Shown: positions 49,993 through 62,435 of the stretch, piece after piece
How positions within the stretch are numbered: position 1 is the stretch's first letter
How the letters are laid out: the number at the start of each line of letters is the position of its first letter
Origin: Anoplopoma fimbria
Taxonomy: Eukaryota; Chordata; Actinopteri; Perciformes; Anoplopomatidae
Assembly (NCBI RefSeq): GCF_027596085.1
Contig: NC_072450.1
Span: 6,238,736 to 6,302,735 of the forward strand
Reading direction: 5' to 3'
DNA length: 64,000 bases
Notes under the pieces: generated by a model
What the model was told of the DNA's origin: nothing
What the model saw: the letters and a program-made list of their open reading frames with translations, nothing else
The model's database searches: none
Position numbers and translations under genes: made by a program

Positions 49993-52339
49993 AATAAAAC
50001 AGAGCTCTTTTGCAAGATTAGAATCTAAACTCGGTTTAGTCAATCCCAGTTTATGGATTAAACCTAAATGAAATAGAGTTTAATCAATATGGAGATGGTT
50101 GCTTAATGTGCGGCTGTCAGGACCTAGTATTTTAGTATTTAGTATTTGCTATAAAAAAAAGGGGGGAACACTTTTGGCTGCTATGTTTTCTTGTGTTTGC
50201 TAGCTTACAGGCTAACTGTCCAGCTAAAAAGTCAGTTAGTGAGCCAAACGTTACACATGATGACTCGGCGGAGAAGCTCTAATTTCTCCTCCATTGAGAA
50301 CAATTTGTTGGCTAAATTAATGGAACAATATGGCGAAATAATTGAGGATTTAAAAAAAAAAAAACGGATTACAGCACAGAAAGAATTTAAAAAAAATTAG
50401 ACTGCCTGTTGGTCCAAGTTTAGTGCAACATCATTTAGGGTTAAACCATGATTTTTTTTTTCACCTTGTTGGTGCAACCCAGCCTTAGTAACTCTTTTAG
50501 AGAGACTCTGATGATCCCATGATCATTTGTAAAATAATGTCTCAAAATTCAGAAACTACTGGTAACAATAGGAATATTAAATTAAATATTTCTGTATTTC
50601 ACTTTGGCATGGCAGATGGGCTAAACATTTATACTCAAATCTACAGACCTGGATTCAATTCCCAAACATATCTGATCTTTTTCTGCTGCAAGTAAAGTTT
50701 AAATCTTACCAAAGTTTGATTAAAGCATGAGCAAGAGTTGCACAAAAACCTAAACGGACCATAACAGTATCAGCCCACTGAATGCAAATTCAGTCCATTC
50801 TGTTCATTTTCTAAAAGCGTGCCATGACTTCACAAACTGTCTTTGAGGCTTGCAGACTTATAACTTGCTCCAAATAGGAAATTGAACACTGTGGACATTA
50901 AGTCCATCTTGTTATTGTTACATTGTATGCGGTGGCAGGCATGGGCTGTGTTAAAAAAACAAACTCATTTCATTTTGCATTTGTGATGCTCCAGTACATG
51001 CAATTGAAGAGGATGCCAAACTCCTAATGCAAGCGATGTCCAATTTCATATTATCATTCAGCAATGTCCATGTTTTCTTATTGTTAGTCTTCTGGGTTTT
51101 ATTTTCCAACAACACAGTTCTTGAATGTGATTCTTTTTGCATCTGCCTCTGAAGTATTGATTTCATTGCATGACATTTATTTGTTCAAAACAACTTAAAA
51201 TAAATGCATGCTGCCGTCAGAGGAGAGAGCTAGAGCTATAAAAAATATAAAAAAAACTCACAACTGCATTATCATTAGATGATATTGAAACTCTGACAAG
51301 TGTCTGACTGAGTAAATTAAATTAATGGCTAAAAAAATATATTTAAAACTCAATGGTGCCTTTTGGAAAATGGCCAGCAGGAATGTTAAATACCATTAGT
51401 GGACTAAACATGCAAAGCTCCTTGAACCAAAGGTTATCGGGTAATTTAATGAAACTATTTAAGTTACTGAAATTGAATCTACCCTTAACCCTAACCCAGT
51501 GTGCAAAATACCCAGTGGCAATCAGGAAGTACCCCCTACCTGCTGCCGCTGTATCATGCTGAAGTCTTACAGGCTCAATGTGCAATATAGGCCTACAAGA
51601 TTTCATGGATGCAAGCCAATACTATCTTTAACAATAAGGCCGCTCACACAACTACAAAACCATGCAACGACTGTGCCCTGCAAAATAATCCACCCGGATA
51701 TTTGTATTCAAATGTATTCAATACATATATTCTATCTAACCATGAAAATATTCATTGCTCTTCAGGTGGTACAGGGTAACGGCAGGTTTTCTAAACTACA
51801 CAACATCTGGATTGCAGAGCATTTGCAACAATGCCTGTCTGTCCACTTATATTTTTATGAATAAAACATGTTTTGCAGTTTAAGAAATGAATAGGCTACT
51901 GCTGGACATAGTAAGATTTAAAATTACATTTTTTGTGACAAAGATTATTCCAGAGATCCTCTAAAGTGTGACTTTTGGTGCTTTCAGGGGGTCTGAAGGG
52001 CCGATCAAGGGGTCTCTCCCTTCCCAACCTCAATCATTGGTAAAATGTTCAGATCTCATAAACATAAGCGTTCCACAAATCTCTCTCTTTTCTCAAAATT
52101 CCCAAATCCCTGTGCTTTGACATATTATTGATGCCATATTAAAGGTTCAGGTCACTTGACCACAGTGCTTTCTCATAACAGACCCTGCTCTCCGTAGCCA
52201 GTCACCATCATATCTCATTGTGTGTTAATGTCGGTTCATTAGAAATCACAGTCTGTGGCCCAGCATAAACATGCTCTTAAAAGAAAACAATGAATTAAAC
52301 GGTCACACACTGCCAGCTAGGAATGCTTTACTCTGACTG
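49993..52339. other. noncoding AT-rich sequence
   Basis: No exon recognised. Short A-runs are at 50151-50160 and 50352-50364. Confidence 0.45.
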
Positions 52340-52516
<177 letters not shown>

Positions 52517-52867
52517 AAAACATCCAAAGTGTGGCCACATTTTACTCTGGTATATGCTGAGAACTCTGGCTGTCACAAATACAATAAAACCCTGACAAGT
52601 AATGTAGGCAATTTATTAAACATTTGGCCAACAAGCAGAACATAAATCTGCAGAAACGCACAGTTTCCGACTCTTTGGCGTGCAGCTGTCCAATACAGAT
52701 AACGTTACCGAGGCCATACAAAGTTTGCTAATAAGAAAAAGCTAATCATTTTGCTCATTGTTTAGCTGGGAATGCATTTCAAAGATTTTTGGAACTTCTT
52801 GTATTGCTGCTCAAGAAAGGACCATTTGTATACATAGAAGAATAATAAAGCAATGTCGAGTTTTATT

Positions 52868-52970
52868 TCTCACAAAATAATCAAATAGCACCGATAAGAG
52901 TATCAATAAGAAACCGAACCGATAAGCAGTATCCAGAAGAGAACCCAAACGATACCCAGCCCTACTACCA
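52868..52970. repeat. possible dispersed repeat fragment
   Basis: AACCGAACCGATAAGCAGTA and GATACCCAGCCCTAC resemble a common teleost repeat with an ACCGATAA motif. It is a single copy here. It lies just downstream of the NELL1 EGF exon in the transcript sense. Confidence 0.4.
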
Positions 52971-53030
52971 GCCAAACTGTTTTTTTGGATATTATGACTC
53001 AGCTTGAGCTGGGAAAAAGTGCAGTCCTAC

Positions 53031-53159
53031 CTTCACAGTAAGTGGAGTCCCCGTGGATGGAGGCATAGCCGCCATTGCATTCACAGTCTGCTTTAGTATT
53101 CCGGTTTTTACACTCTGAGTTTTCGCCACAAATGAGTCCCTCTGCGCAGAAGTCATAAC
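53031..53159 (-). CDS. nell1: NELL1 exon: first EGF-like repeat
   Basis: This 129-bp symmetric phase 1/1 exon lies on the minus strand between a CCCTCTCTTTCAG acceptor and a GTAGGA donor. It encodes G, then YDFCAEGLICGENSECKN, then a CEC motif, a GGY turn and a closing TYC. The six cysteines have EGF-like spacing (C..C..C..CxC..C). It is non-calcium-binding: it lacks the D-I/V-D-E start seen in the following cbEGF repeats of NELL proteins. FCAEG, CGENSECKN and NTKA at these positions are NELL1 features as I recall. The terminal split codon (G|..) should join the first calcium-binding EGF exon, which I could not find at lower coordinates. This is the most diagnostic of the four exons. Confidence 0.92.
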
Positions 53160-54328
53160 CTGAAAGAGAGGGACAAAGGAGGCCTCCATTTACTTTGGAC
53201 TGTACACAGATAAAAGCAGACAAATGCACGAACAAGCGACCTTGTTCCTGTCGGGCACAAACACCGAGGATGACAAGGAGCCCGATGTATAAACTTTATG
53301 ACTGCGGTTTGGCTTTCATGACAGCATGTACACACTCAAACAATACCAAGAAAAAAAAAAATAAGCACAAACAAAACATGCTGCTCATGTAGGAAGTCTC
53401 ACAGGAGGTCATCAATCAAGCCAACAGAGTGGAGGAGTCACTAGTGTGCCGCTCTGTAGCTGTGCCTGTAGAAACAGAGCACTCTGGCACTTCAACAGTC
53501 AACTCGGTGCTCAAGCAGCAAGAGAACCAAATGTGAAAAATGACTGCGACACTGACTGGCTCACTGGAAGAGTCTCCATTTCAGATCAGTTAAGGTATTT
53601 CGGCACAGAACAGGTTAAAAAGGACAGCCTTGACATCCCCACACAATGCTGATGCTTTGTCAGTTATACAATGAGGGCTATCTCTAAGTCATCAATAACC
53701 ACCTCCGAGGATGTTGCACTTCCAACACGAACATTTCAAAATAAGAGTACACAGTAAAATGTTATATAAACAGTTATCTTTTGACCAAAAAAAATGCTAA
53801 ATTGGCTACTTCTGGCTGGAATGGCTGAGTGTGGAATGGCTGAGTGTGACAGGGAAGTATTTAGCTCCCTTGTGGAGAATGTATAATTGAACAGTATCAG
53901 CAGTGTTTTGAGAGGTTTCTGTGGACATTTCCATTTAGCTCTGACACTTTTTTTTCCAATGACACTGAGCACCATTTTGAATCCGAGATGAATCCAGATG
54001 CCGTCATACAAAAGAAAGCAAGCTACACGCTGTGTTTTTCAAAGCCACGTTTCAAGGTCACAGGGGGTAAGTGTTTCCATCGAATGGAAGTCAGCAGTGC
54101 AGGAGACAGTAGTCTCAGTGACAAGATCAGAATCCCTCACTGGTTTCCCACCTGTTATCATTATCGACTGGAACACATGCTACTGCTACTGGGATTTAAC
54201 CCCTGTGTTAAACGTTTCTGTGTGCTGCATCTTTTGTCAAACACACTGAGATCCTACACGTGTGCAGAAATGTGACATGGCAGATAGACGGGTGTACTGA
54301 GAATCAGTCTGGCAGATTAGGAAGCAGG
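53160..54328. other. NELL1 intron sequence
   Basis: Intron between the second-VWC exon and the EGF exon (first part). No extra exon seen. Confidence 0.5.
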
Positions 54329-54345
54329 CAGACGGACAGACAGGC

Positions 54346-54424
<79 letters not shown>
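54329..54424. repeat. (ACAG)n tetranucleotide microsatellite
   Basis: About twenty-four GACA units with minor interruptions at the left end. It lies within a NELL1 intron. Confidence 0.95.
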
Positions 54425-54642
54425 GAGGTGAGTGTCTGCTGCTCGGTAAGTATGAGCTGATGTAGCCCATCATGTCCTGTAATGAAAGACAGACTGGCAG
54501 CACATGAAAGCCCTGAGAGGCAGGGAGCCTGGGGAGCCATTACTGAGGAAAAGAGCTGTGTCTGCATTATTCTTCCTCCACCATCTACAGCAGCACCCCA
54601 CCCAATGGCGTAAACATGTAAAAAGGGCCGAACACACACGTT

Positions 54643-55055
54643 AGGGCTGCAAAATGAATCAAATATTTATGGCGATCATTATTTTGGGGTTCCCACAATT
54701 AAATGAACATGGTAGACTGCGTTATTGACATTTAAAAGGGCTCTGCTCCATATCGAATCAAGCGCTCCCTAAACTAAACGGCCAGCCACCAGGCAGTTAT
54801 GCCGCTGTGCGTGCAACATACAGCGGAGGCCTTTGAAAAAAACTTTCCAGAATTTTGCAGCTGCAGAAAAATATTCTGTATCCAAAACAAAAATGCACCT
54901 TATTTTAAGTCTTATTCTAATGCTAAGCTTAGTAGCACAAAGTGAAAGTGGTGCTTTGTTGATTATTCCAATTATCCACGATTATCCAAGATGGATAATC
55001 GTGATCAAAATATTGATCTAAAATAATTGTGATTATATTTTGAGGCTCTAGCATG
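54643..55055. mobile_element. possible nonautonomous DNA element (TAGGGCTGCA type)
   Basis: Starts TTAGGGCTGCAAAATGAATC and ends near GATTATATTTTGAGGCTCTA. Between them are inverted ATTATCCA/TGGATAAT motifs. The start is a motif common in teleost small DNA elements as I remember them. No clear target duplication was seen. Confidence 0.45.
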
Positions 55056-55364
55056 TGTGAGTGTGTGACCTTGTTCTAAAGTACAGTTCTGTTCTGACAC
55101 AGCAGACGGGACAGCTTTTTGTTAGCTGGATTTTTGATTTGGGGTACAAACACGTCGGCCCCCTTTCTGTAAAATCTTTCTTGTTTTTCTATTTCACAAA
55201 AACAGAGGGAGAATAAACACTCTGTGGCAATTGTGTAATCGCCAATTTAACAGAGGGTTTAACTTAGCGTCGCACATGTAAATATCAGAGCGGAGGCAAA
55301 GTACTGAGTCACAGAGCGGAGGAGAGGTCTGGAGATGATTGGGAAATAATGACCCACTCTGAGT

Positions 55365-55368
<4 letters not shown>

Positions 55369-55402
<34 letters not shown>
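55369..55402. repeat. (GT)n microsatellite
   Basis: Seventeen GT units. Confidence 0.92.
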
Positions 55403-55404
<2 letters not shown>

Positions 55405-55485
55405 AGAGAGAGGGCTGTAGGGACGAGACACTGTGACTATCAATCTTTAGTAGTTATCTCTTACTGTATAAACTCTCCTCTGGCA

Positions 55486-55870
55486 CTTTACACTGTCCTC
55501 TCTCTGCCATCCTTTCCTCTATACTTTATATCTTTCTTCTCATCTCTCTCACTCTAAGTCTTATTATTTCTTTATCTTTCCTCTCTCCTGCCCTCTCTCC
55601 TCTTCTTTCTCATTTCCTCTACTCTTCTCTCAATCTACAAAGTCTTAGTCTTATCCTCTCTTTAACTTTCTTATCATCTTCCTCTCCTCTCATGGTCTTT
55701 ATACTCATCACCTTCCCTCTCCTCTCTTCCTCCTCTCCTTCCTTTACAACATAGCAGGTATAAGACTTCATATCTCCTTCCCTTTCCTTAATTTAACCTC
55801 TCATTTGGCTCCTCTCCTTCCCTATTATGTCTTCTCCTTGCCTTCTCTCTTTTGCACTCTATTCATCACC
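55486..55870. repeat. C/T-rich low-complexity tract
   Basis: About 385 bp strongly biased to C and T on the plus strand (CTCTCCT, CCTTCC, TCTTTC words), not a strict tandem repeat. On the NELL1 sense strand it is purine-rich and lies about 0.4-0.8 kb past the 56295 splice donor. Confidence 0.75.
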
Positions 55871-56294
55871 CTCTCCTGTAAACAGAGCAAGTCGGAGGCC
55901 CGTTGCTTATCTTACCTCAATGAGAGCCCAATTTCCCTTCGCTCAGAACCTGCCCCGGGTTTCTTTCATTATGACTCTATAGCTGACAGCCTCCGACAGT
56001 TTATTTATTCAATGTATTTACTGAATTACCCGTGGCTATTTACCCTGTAGTACCTCCCCTGCCAGAGCAGCGGGGTTCGGGCAAATTGGCATAGCAGGTG
56101 CTCTATAGAAGACAGACCAATCTGCTCTGATAGGTATACCGACCCAGAAGCACTCATACCCGGTGGAAAGGGAGAGAGACAGAATTATTGCAGAGGCACA
56201 GCCTGAATCAGCAGCCAGCAGGCTGGTTTGTTTGCTTTTTGGCAGCGGCAGGAGATTGGTGCGTGCGCGTCCAGAGAAAAGAAGGAAGACATAC

Positions 56295-56394
56295 CTCTGC
56301 AAACATTGCAGCACCTGCCATCTGGTAAGATCTGTTCAGCGACGGTGCAGTTGAGCTCTGGACAAGTTTCTGTGACTCTCACCATCAGGCCATT
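56295..56394 (-). CDS. nell1: NELL1 exon: remainder of second VWC domain
   Basis: This 100-bp exon is read on the minus strand from a CTCTCCTTCCAG acceptor to a GTATGT donor. It starts in phase 0 and ends in phase 1. It encodes 33 complete codons beginning NGLMVRVTETCPELNC and ending CCNVCR, with the first base of a Gly codon. TCPELNC followed by ILPDGRCCNVC is the second half of a VWC module. In the NELL1 I recall, the same segment reads VLVKITEMCPPLNC and then ILPENQCCRVC. The next exon supplies GT to complete the Gly codon, which leads straight into the EGF repeat. A C/T-rich tract on the plus strand about 0.4-0.8 kb away lies in the downstream intron. Confidence 0.88.
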
Positions 56395-56587
56395 CTGGAA
56401 GGAGAGGACGGAGGCAAAACATTACAATTTGTAACGCTCTCAAATGTGGGAAGGTCTGTGCATTAAAGAAGTACTACCCTGAGCCTTCCACTTAGCACTT
56501 ATTGTATTCGTATTAGTTTGTTTCTGCACTGTTATGACTTCTGGTGACTAGTAGTTCTCTTGAATACCTATGTTGAATACACTTATT

Positions 56588-56648
56588 GTAAGTCTCTTTG
56601 GATAAAAGCGTCTGCTAAATGACTGTAATGTAATGTAATGTAATGTAA
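56588..56648 (+). repeat. retroposon 3' tail with (TAATG)n
   Basis: CTTTGGATAAAAGCGTCTGC then TAAATGA and a run of TAATG pentamers. This is a 3' tail shared by several teleost SINE/LINE families as I recall. The upstream body is not recognisable. Confidence 0.6.
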
Positions 56649-57807
56649 ACGAGATTTTCACCAGAATAATTACACCATTTGAGGGAAAGAAATGACACAC
56701 AATCTGATCTGTTCCAGGTACAGGGCTAAAAATAGGAAGCTTCCCATCACAAGCCCACTTATTTAACCTTTTGTTGAGATATGTTTTTCAAAAGAAATAC
56801 AGGTGCTTCACGCTTTTAATGTCCCATGTAATCAACATGTTTTTACGCTGACTTTAACATTGACTTTAAGCCTCTTGTGTAATGTTGTTATGCTTGTTAA
56901 GTAAAGTTACTAAAGAAACAGGGATGTTTTTTATAATCTTGACCAAGTAGTTTTTTTGCCTAAACCTAACCAATCATTTCACAACTTAAACCATGAGGCA
57001 TTGTGCATTTCTGCAAGCAATATACGAGGCACATATGAAACGTAGTCAAAAAACATTTTTTTCATTGATTTGCAGAAACATACAATGCCATTTTTTTTTT
57101 TGATTATTATGGTGACTGGGTTGATTTTTTTCTAATTAGGTTTACCTGCCAGCCATCACTCAAAGCAGTCGTTTTTTGGAACAGTCATATTGGTTTTTGA
57201 TTGAAGTAAGGAAATCCAATAACAGGCGGCAGATGAAAAAAACTTGCTCAACGTGAGAACTCTGCAGTAGGATGACCCGGTGATTCTGTGAGTGTTTTTT
57301 TAATGGTAAATTATAGAATTTTTTAGGGTCCTGTCATGTGGATAATTTCTTTTTCATATAGTTTCATGCACTCGTCACCCATCGCACGGAAAATATATAC
57401 GTGGCTTTAATAGTCATTGGCACAGATCAGAGTATAAAAGCCTAATTCTTTGCCAAGCATTTTGAAGGACACAGCAGTAGTATTTTTGTGTTCCTTTCCT
57501 AAAATAATAACCTGTTTTGTTTTCTTCAGATGACATTGATTGCATAATTAAATAGTTTTTAAGAAGGAATAACATTTTTCTTACAGTAGTTAATTCTTGG
57601 GGTCTCTAGGGAACTGTTTCTGTAGTAACAACAACTACAACTCACTGATGGGTGATTTGTAGTTTCAAAAACAAGTCAGTAGGGTCATCAGTGATGGCTA
57701 AACTTAATCTGAATAAGTTTAAGAGCACCAGGCACCAGTTGTGTCCGTCAACTGCAAGGCTTTTTGTACACATTATGTTTTTTCCCCATCTATCTTAATG
57801 CGTAACA
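56649..57807. other. NELL1 intron sequence
   Basis: AT-rich intron between the exons at 61291 and 56394. No extra exon was recognised. Confidence 0.5.
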
Positions 57808-57812
57808 ACCCT

Positions 57813-58090
57813 TGGGCACTGTGGCTCAGTGGTAGAGCGGGTCGTCCTTCAATCAGAAGATTGGCGGTTGTGATTGAAGCTGGTCCATGTCGATGTGTTG
57901 TCCTTGGGATTTGTCCCTAGATTTGTCCCGCTGGTGTGTGAATGTGTGTGAATGTCAGACAGTCCTGATGGGCAGGTGGTACCTTGCATGGTAGTCACTG
58001 CCATCAGTGTGTGAATGGGTGGATGACATGTAGTGTAAAAGCACTTTGAGTGGTAGAGAGACTAGAAAAGTCCATTTACCATTTACTACA
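57813..58090 (+). mobile_element. tRNA-headed SINE, second family, plus orientation
   Basis: Begins GGGCACTGTGGCTCAGTGGT with an A-box-like head and an eroded B box. It shares ACCTTGCATGGTAG, GATGGGCAGGTGG, GTGTGTGAATGG and AGCACTTTGAGTGG with the reverse complement of 9618-9918. It is older than the first family and its target duplication is not clear. Confidence 0.72.
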
Positions 58091-59714
58091 CTCAACCTTT
58101 TTTCCTTAAGGAACACATTTTCTATCACTGGGTCAACTGAAGACCCCTGACTAAGGGACATATTTTATGGATATCTCATGTTATATTCAATGCATAACAA
58201 TAAAAGCATAAAACAACTGATAAACTGTACAATTAACCAAAATAGGGAATGCATTAACTGCAGGATTTTTCTTTTTTGTAGAACAATACATTTTGAGAAA
58301 ATATGTTCTGTAAATATTGCATTAGAGATGAGTTTTCCTGTCATTTTTTTTGTATTTTTAATACAATTAGCTGTCTGTATTATGTATTTTATTTTTTTTT
58401 ACAACAATCCTACATACTTAATAGGCTTCTTGTTTTGCTAAAGTCAGCGTTTTCTTCTCCCTAATGCTTGGTCATTGTTCTATTAGCTCTATGATTGAAT
58501 TACCTGCTGATAAGGCTGTTAAGCAGAGAGGGAATGCCCTGTGAATATAGCTTGTTCAGGATTTCAATACCCACAAACATTAGAGACTCAGGAGACTCTG
58601 CATTGTTTAAAACCAGCCTCAAGCTTTGGCTCTAGTCAGCACGAAAGGGTCACCACCAATAAATGCCTTGTATTTATTGATTTAATATCTCACACTGCTA
58701 GACTTACATGTATTGCACATGTTCTATGTAAAGTATTTGTTGTGATATGGTTGTTTTTTCTGTCTACCTGCCCAGAGACAACACATGCAAACTAGCATCT
58801 AGCTAACTATGGTGCCATTACTTTTTATTATCCGCTGTCAGACAATAAAAAACGAAAAAAAACAAGACTCACATTCTACCAATTCCACCTTGGTTCATAT
58901 AAATAATTAAGGCATATAAACATAATATTTTTGAACCAAGAACTCCTGTTTTATTAAAGCTCTCTGACCTCTCATAACTGGCATAATCTAGAGCTACAGT
59001 TTGCCAGTTTTAACAAAGCAAAAGGGGAGGATGACACTGCCTGTGAAATGTGTTTAAAAACAACAACGGAAGTTTAAAAAGACGTTCCCAGATGTAAAAA
59101 CAAGAGAGTATTCTAAGATATCCCTGACTGAGTGATGCTGCCATGACAACAGAGACGGTGGGATGTAAAGGCTGTATTTGCCGCTCACAGTCACAAGGAG
59201 GGCATGAATACAGATAGCAGGTGAGGAGCAGATAGGCGCCACTAAAGATGGGAAACAAAGGGAGATCGAAACACTGTGTCATCTTCCCTCTGGGCCGTTA
59301 AAACAAATAGCAGGCACACAGCAACAGTAGCAGTCTGGTTGCTATGTCGGTCCAGACCTCTCAAGGTTGAAAAGTATCGACTCAAATCCTCCTTCAATTC
59401 ACTTCAACTTCCTTCAACGTCCTGCTATTCTAGGATCTGTGTTAGCTGCTTCCTGGTGTCATCTTTTAATAGTACAGCCTTACATTGTGAGTCTTCTATC
59501 TGTGAGAAAAACTAACTCATTGTTAGTACTCTACCTGTCCAGCACCAAACAGCAGATAGATAAGAGTTAGAACGACAAGCTGCCAAGGGCAAGAGAGTTG
59601 CCAATGGTGAGCTAAGAATACAAACATTCTAATCACAGCCCAAGGTGATTAATTCAAAAAGCTTGTTTCGTCTTAAAAACAGGCCTTCCAAAACCTTAAG
59701 ATATTCTATTTATA
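58091..59714. other. NELL1 intron sequence
   Basis: AT-rich; no exon, RNA gene or clear mobile element recognised. Confidence 0.45.
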
Positions 59715-60075
59715 ATGATGTAAAACTACAATTACCGCCTCACAGTTGTACGCCTCCACCAACCAGTCAAGTAACAGTTTACATCCATGTCTGTCAAAAA
59801 TGTAAATTCTTCGTTATTTTTTGTGTGTCATATCATAATTAGCATCTGAAGTCTTGAGTTTTGACAAAAAAACGTGTTTTTTGAGGTCACAGTGATGTTT
59901 GACCACCAAATGCTAAATCAGTCCAACCTAAAGACTAAGATGGCGTTTGGGTCAAATTTGAAAGAATTTGCCTCAAAGCGTTCCTGAGACCTCACGTTAA
60001 CGAGCATGGAACGTAGTACGGACCGACTACCCGAAATACAAAATGCTGTCACCGCCACAGAGAGGCATAACAAAC
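59715..60075 (+). repeat. dispersed repeat, copy 2 (shared with 5950-6330)
   Basis: Same-order blocks with 5950-6330 (ACAGTTTACATCCATGT, GTCACAGTGA, GGGTCAAATTTGAA, ACGGACCGA). It ends in CACAGAGAGGCATAAC. Diverged, orientation the same as copy 1. Confidence 0.6.
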
Positions 60076-61290
60076 AAATCATCACATTTGAGAAAAACTT
60101 ATTTGGTATTTTAGCTTAATAATTTTGCCAAATAAACACGTAATCATTTTCAAAATGGTCAATAAATAAATCAATAAATGTTTGATTAACTGTTAATCAA
60201 CTTATCGACTAATCATTTCAGCACTAGCATTAATATTCTATCATGTCAGGCAGCCATGATTAGATCAGTAACGCCATGAGTGAAGGAAAGCACAGCATCG
60301 TTGTTGAGGTGACAATTTGAGCGGCTGACTGTCACTTATCCATGCGGATAGCACAGCATAGAGAGCGGCGTATGCTGTACAGATGATGGAGCCCCTTGAG
60401 GCAGAACCTGTGATTTGTTGTATCGGGATATATAATCAAAATTGACTTGACACACTGCCAACCACCAATTTCTTTGTTCTTATATTCTTCTTATATTCTC
60501 TCCATATGTCATATATTCATTGATGCTTTTTCCCACTTCCCCACCACAGTTCGTTGTGAGGACAGCTTCATTGTGTGACATGAAGAAAACAACACCAAAA
60601 TACACAGATGCTTCAACATACAGCTGAGATTGGGCCGTCATGGATCAAAGCTCTGACACAACAGTACTCTGAAAGCCTCAGGAGAAAAAACTTTCCAAGC
60701 CTCTTTCTAAAAATGTCCAGAAATTGGTCACTAAGCGGGGGTTCAAATCTAGGAATAAAGGCTGGCTGTAATCTTTCATCATAATGATGTTTTGAGTTGC
60801 CTGAGGGCTAATAATAACCTCAGGAATTCACTGTGCAACTCTTTGTAAGCAATTACATGCAAAAAAAATGCATTTTTCTTTTCCCCCTTAAAGAGGGTCT
60901 TTAAAGATGAATGGCTCCACAGTGAAGAAAGCCCACCTCTGTTCAATGGTGAACTAGAATAATGACTCTAATTATAATCGGCGTAGTGATGAAGCTTCTT
61001 TTCAAATCAGGCCCTTTGTGTTGCCGTGTTTCATATTCTTTCTAATTACCTGGCTATCTCGCCATTAGAGAGAAGATAAAGAAAAGAAAAAAAGGTAGAT
61101 TGAACAGATTGGGGGAAGGAGGGTAAACTAATATGGCCCGCTGGCTAATTGAATAACACAACGAGCGGTGCGCCACACATAACCATTACACATTTGTGGC
61201 TGAAAGAGAAGTGCTGTATGGTATATTTGATTGCGGAGTAGAGGCCAAATGCTGGTGAAAAGGATTGTTGCTTTAGATGTTAAACGTTAC
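60076..61290. other. NELL1 intron sequence before exon at 61291
   Basis: No exon recognised. It contains short A-runs and some higher-complexity sequence (about 60880-61220) with homeodomain-type TAATTA motifs. Confidence 0.45.
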
Positions 61291-61364
61291 CTTGCATTCC
61301 CTGCAGCTCCTGGATAAAAAGCGCTGGCCTTCAGAAAAGGTCTGGCCCCTGTAGGTGCATTTCA
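61291..61364 (-). CDS. nell1: NELL1 exon: start of second VWC domain
   Basis: This 74-bp exon lies between a TGCCCGCAG acceptor and a GTAACG donor on the minus strand. It begins in phase 1, where the split codon with the previous exon gives Leu, and ends in phase 0. After the split codon it encodes KCTYRGQTFSEGQRFLSRSC followed by RECK. The Cys spacing and the GQ-F-EGQRF pattern are those of the beginning of a VWC repeat. The NELL1 counterpart I recall has KCIY, a G-EGQR stretch and SCREC at the same places. It is short, but it is supported by both splice sites, by its phase fit with both neighbours, and by its position between two other recognisable exons. The residue at the exon junction (Leu) is Pro in the human protein as I remember it. 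Confidence 0.8.
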
Positions 61365-61699
61365 CTGCGGGCACAAAAATAGAAAAATAACCGTTCAGTA
61401 ACTCAGATTAGTACAGTTACTACGAAATACAAGGGATAGAATAATTACTAAGACAGTATCAGCTCCTGTGGTACTCTCAAAAATCGATGCTTGGTGAAAG
61501 AAAACAGACAGAAAGTTCCCTGCCTGAAGTTCTGCATAGTTTATTCTTTGAGAAACAAAGTTGTTCATGGCTTGTGTGCATAAGCGGGGAGGAAATGTAA
61601 CAGCGCATTAAGAATACAACAGAGGAGAGCCTTCTGCATATTCCTCCGGCGATAAAGCAGAAATAGAAAATGAAGCACATGATACGTAGTCCTGCTTCT

Positions 61700-61875
61700 C
61701 TCCTCTCCAGGGTGCAGGACCGCCGAGCGCTCAGTCGCAGCTCTGGACCGCTGCTCCATCGTTCGACTGTGCCAACGCTCTGATGTTCACAGGGGAGGAA
61801 GAGGGAGCGAGCGGAGGGATGGAGGGAGGCGGAGGAGGGGCGGAATTATTCAAAGGAGAACCATCCTTCGGGGAC
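61700..61875. promoter_or_regulatory. CpG-dense, GC-rich patch in a NELL1 intron
   Basis: About twelve CpG dinucleotides lie in 140 bp (roughly 61710-61850), with a GGGGCGG GC box at about 61838-61844. CpG is scarce elsewhere in this window. It sits about 0.35-0.5 kb upstream (NELL1 sense) of the 74-bp exon. It could be an internal promoter or enhancer; no transcript evidence is available from sequence. Confidence 0.35.
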
Positions 61876-62435
61876 TTAGTGTGTTTGCAGTATAGTGAGA
61901 GAGACACGGTAGTCTGTGGGTCCGTGAGCCGCTACCAGACCCCTGTGTGCTTTATAGACTGGAAATAGAGCTTCCATTTCAGCCTCCATGAAAACCACTG
62001 TGATCTCTGCTCTTCCAGATAGTTTATTCTGGTTTTCATTGTGCCAGCAGAGCGTCAGCAGCCCTCTTGTTTGAATCTACAGTGGCTCCTACCTTCAAGA
62101 GGATGTAAAGCAAACGAGCTGAGCGTGCTGAAGGACTGCCAAAAACAACAGCATCGGCGATTTGTTCAAACGCAAACAAACTAGGGTCATGTTTATAATC
62201 TATTAATTCATGCCGTCGACCTTTTGTGGTTGGGTAAATAATGACTGTGTCCTTTCACTAGCAGAGAACAAGGAAGTGTGACACGGTCACAATGCTACGC
62301 TGCAAAACGTCCAAGGTATGAATTTTGGCTTTTGTGTTTTTGGTTCCAGAAAATCAAAAAAACAAAAAATACATCACCCTCCAAACTCCGATAAAATACA
62401 GCACGTTGTTTTTACATGTGAAAAAAAATCAAAGC

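Noticed and set aside
51482..51500. CCCTTAACCCTAACCC telomere-like words
   Set aside because: Too short, under three imperfect units, no array.
57366..57400. Possible minus-strand DEC motif resembling a cbEGF exon start
   Set aside because: It lies between two exons that already join in phase, lacks the following cysteines, and has no splice acceptor at the right place.
61565..61759. Minus-strand 64-codon frame starting in the CpG-dense patch
   Set aside because: No signal peptide, domain or donor site that would join the NELL1 frame was evident.
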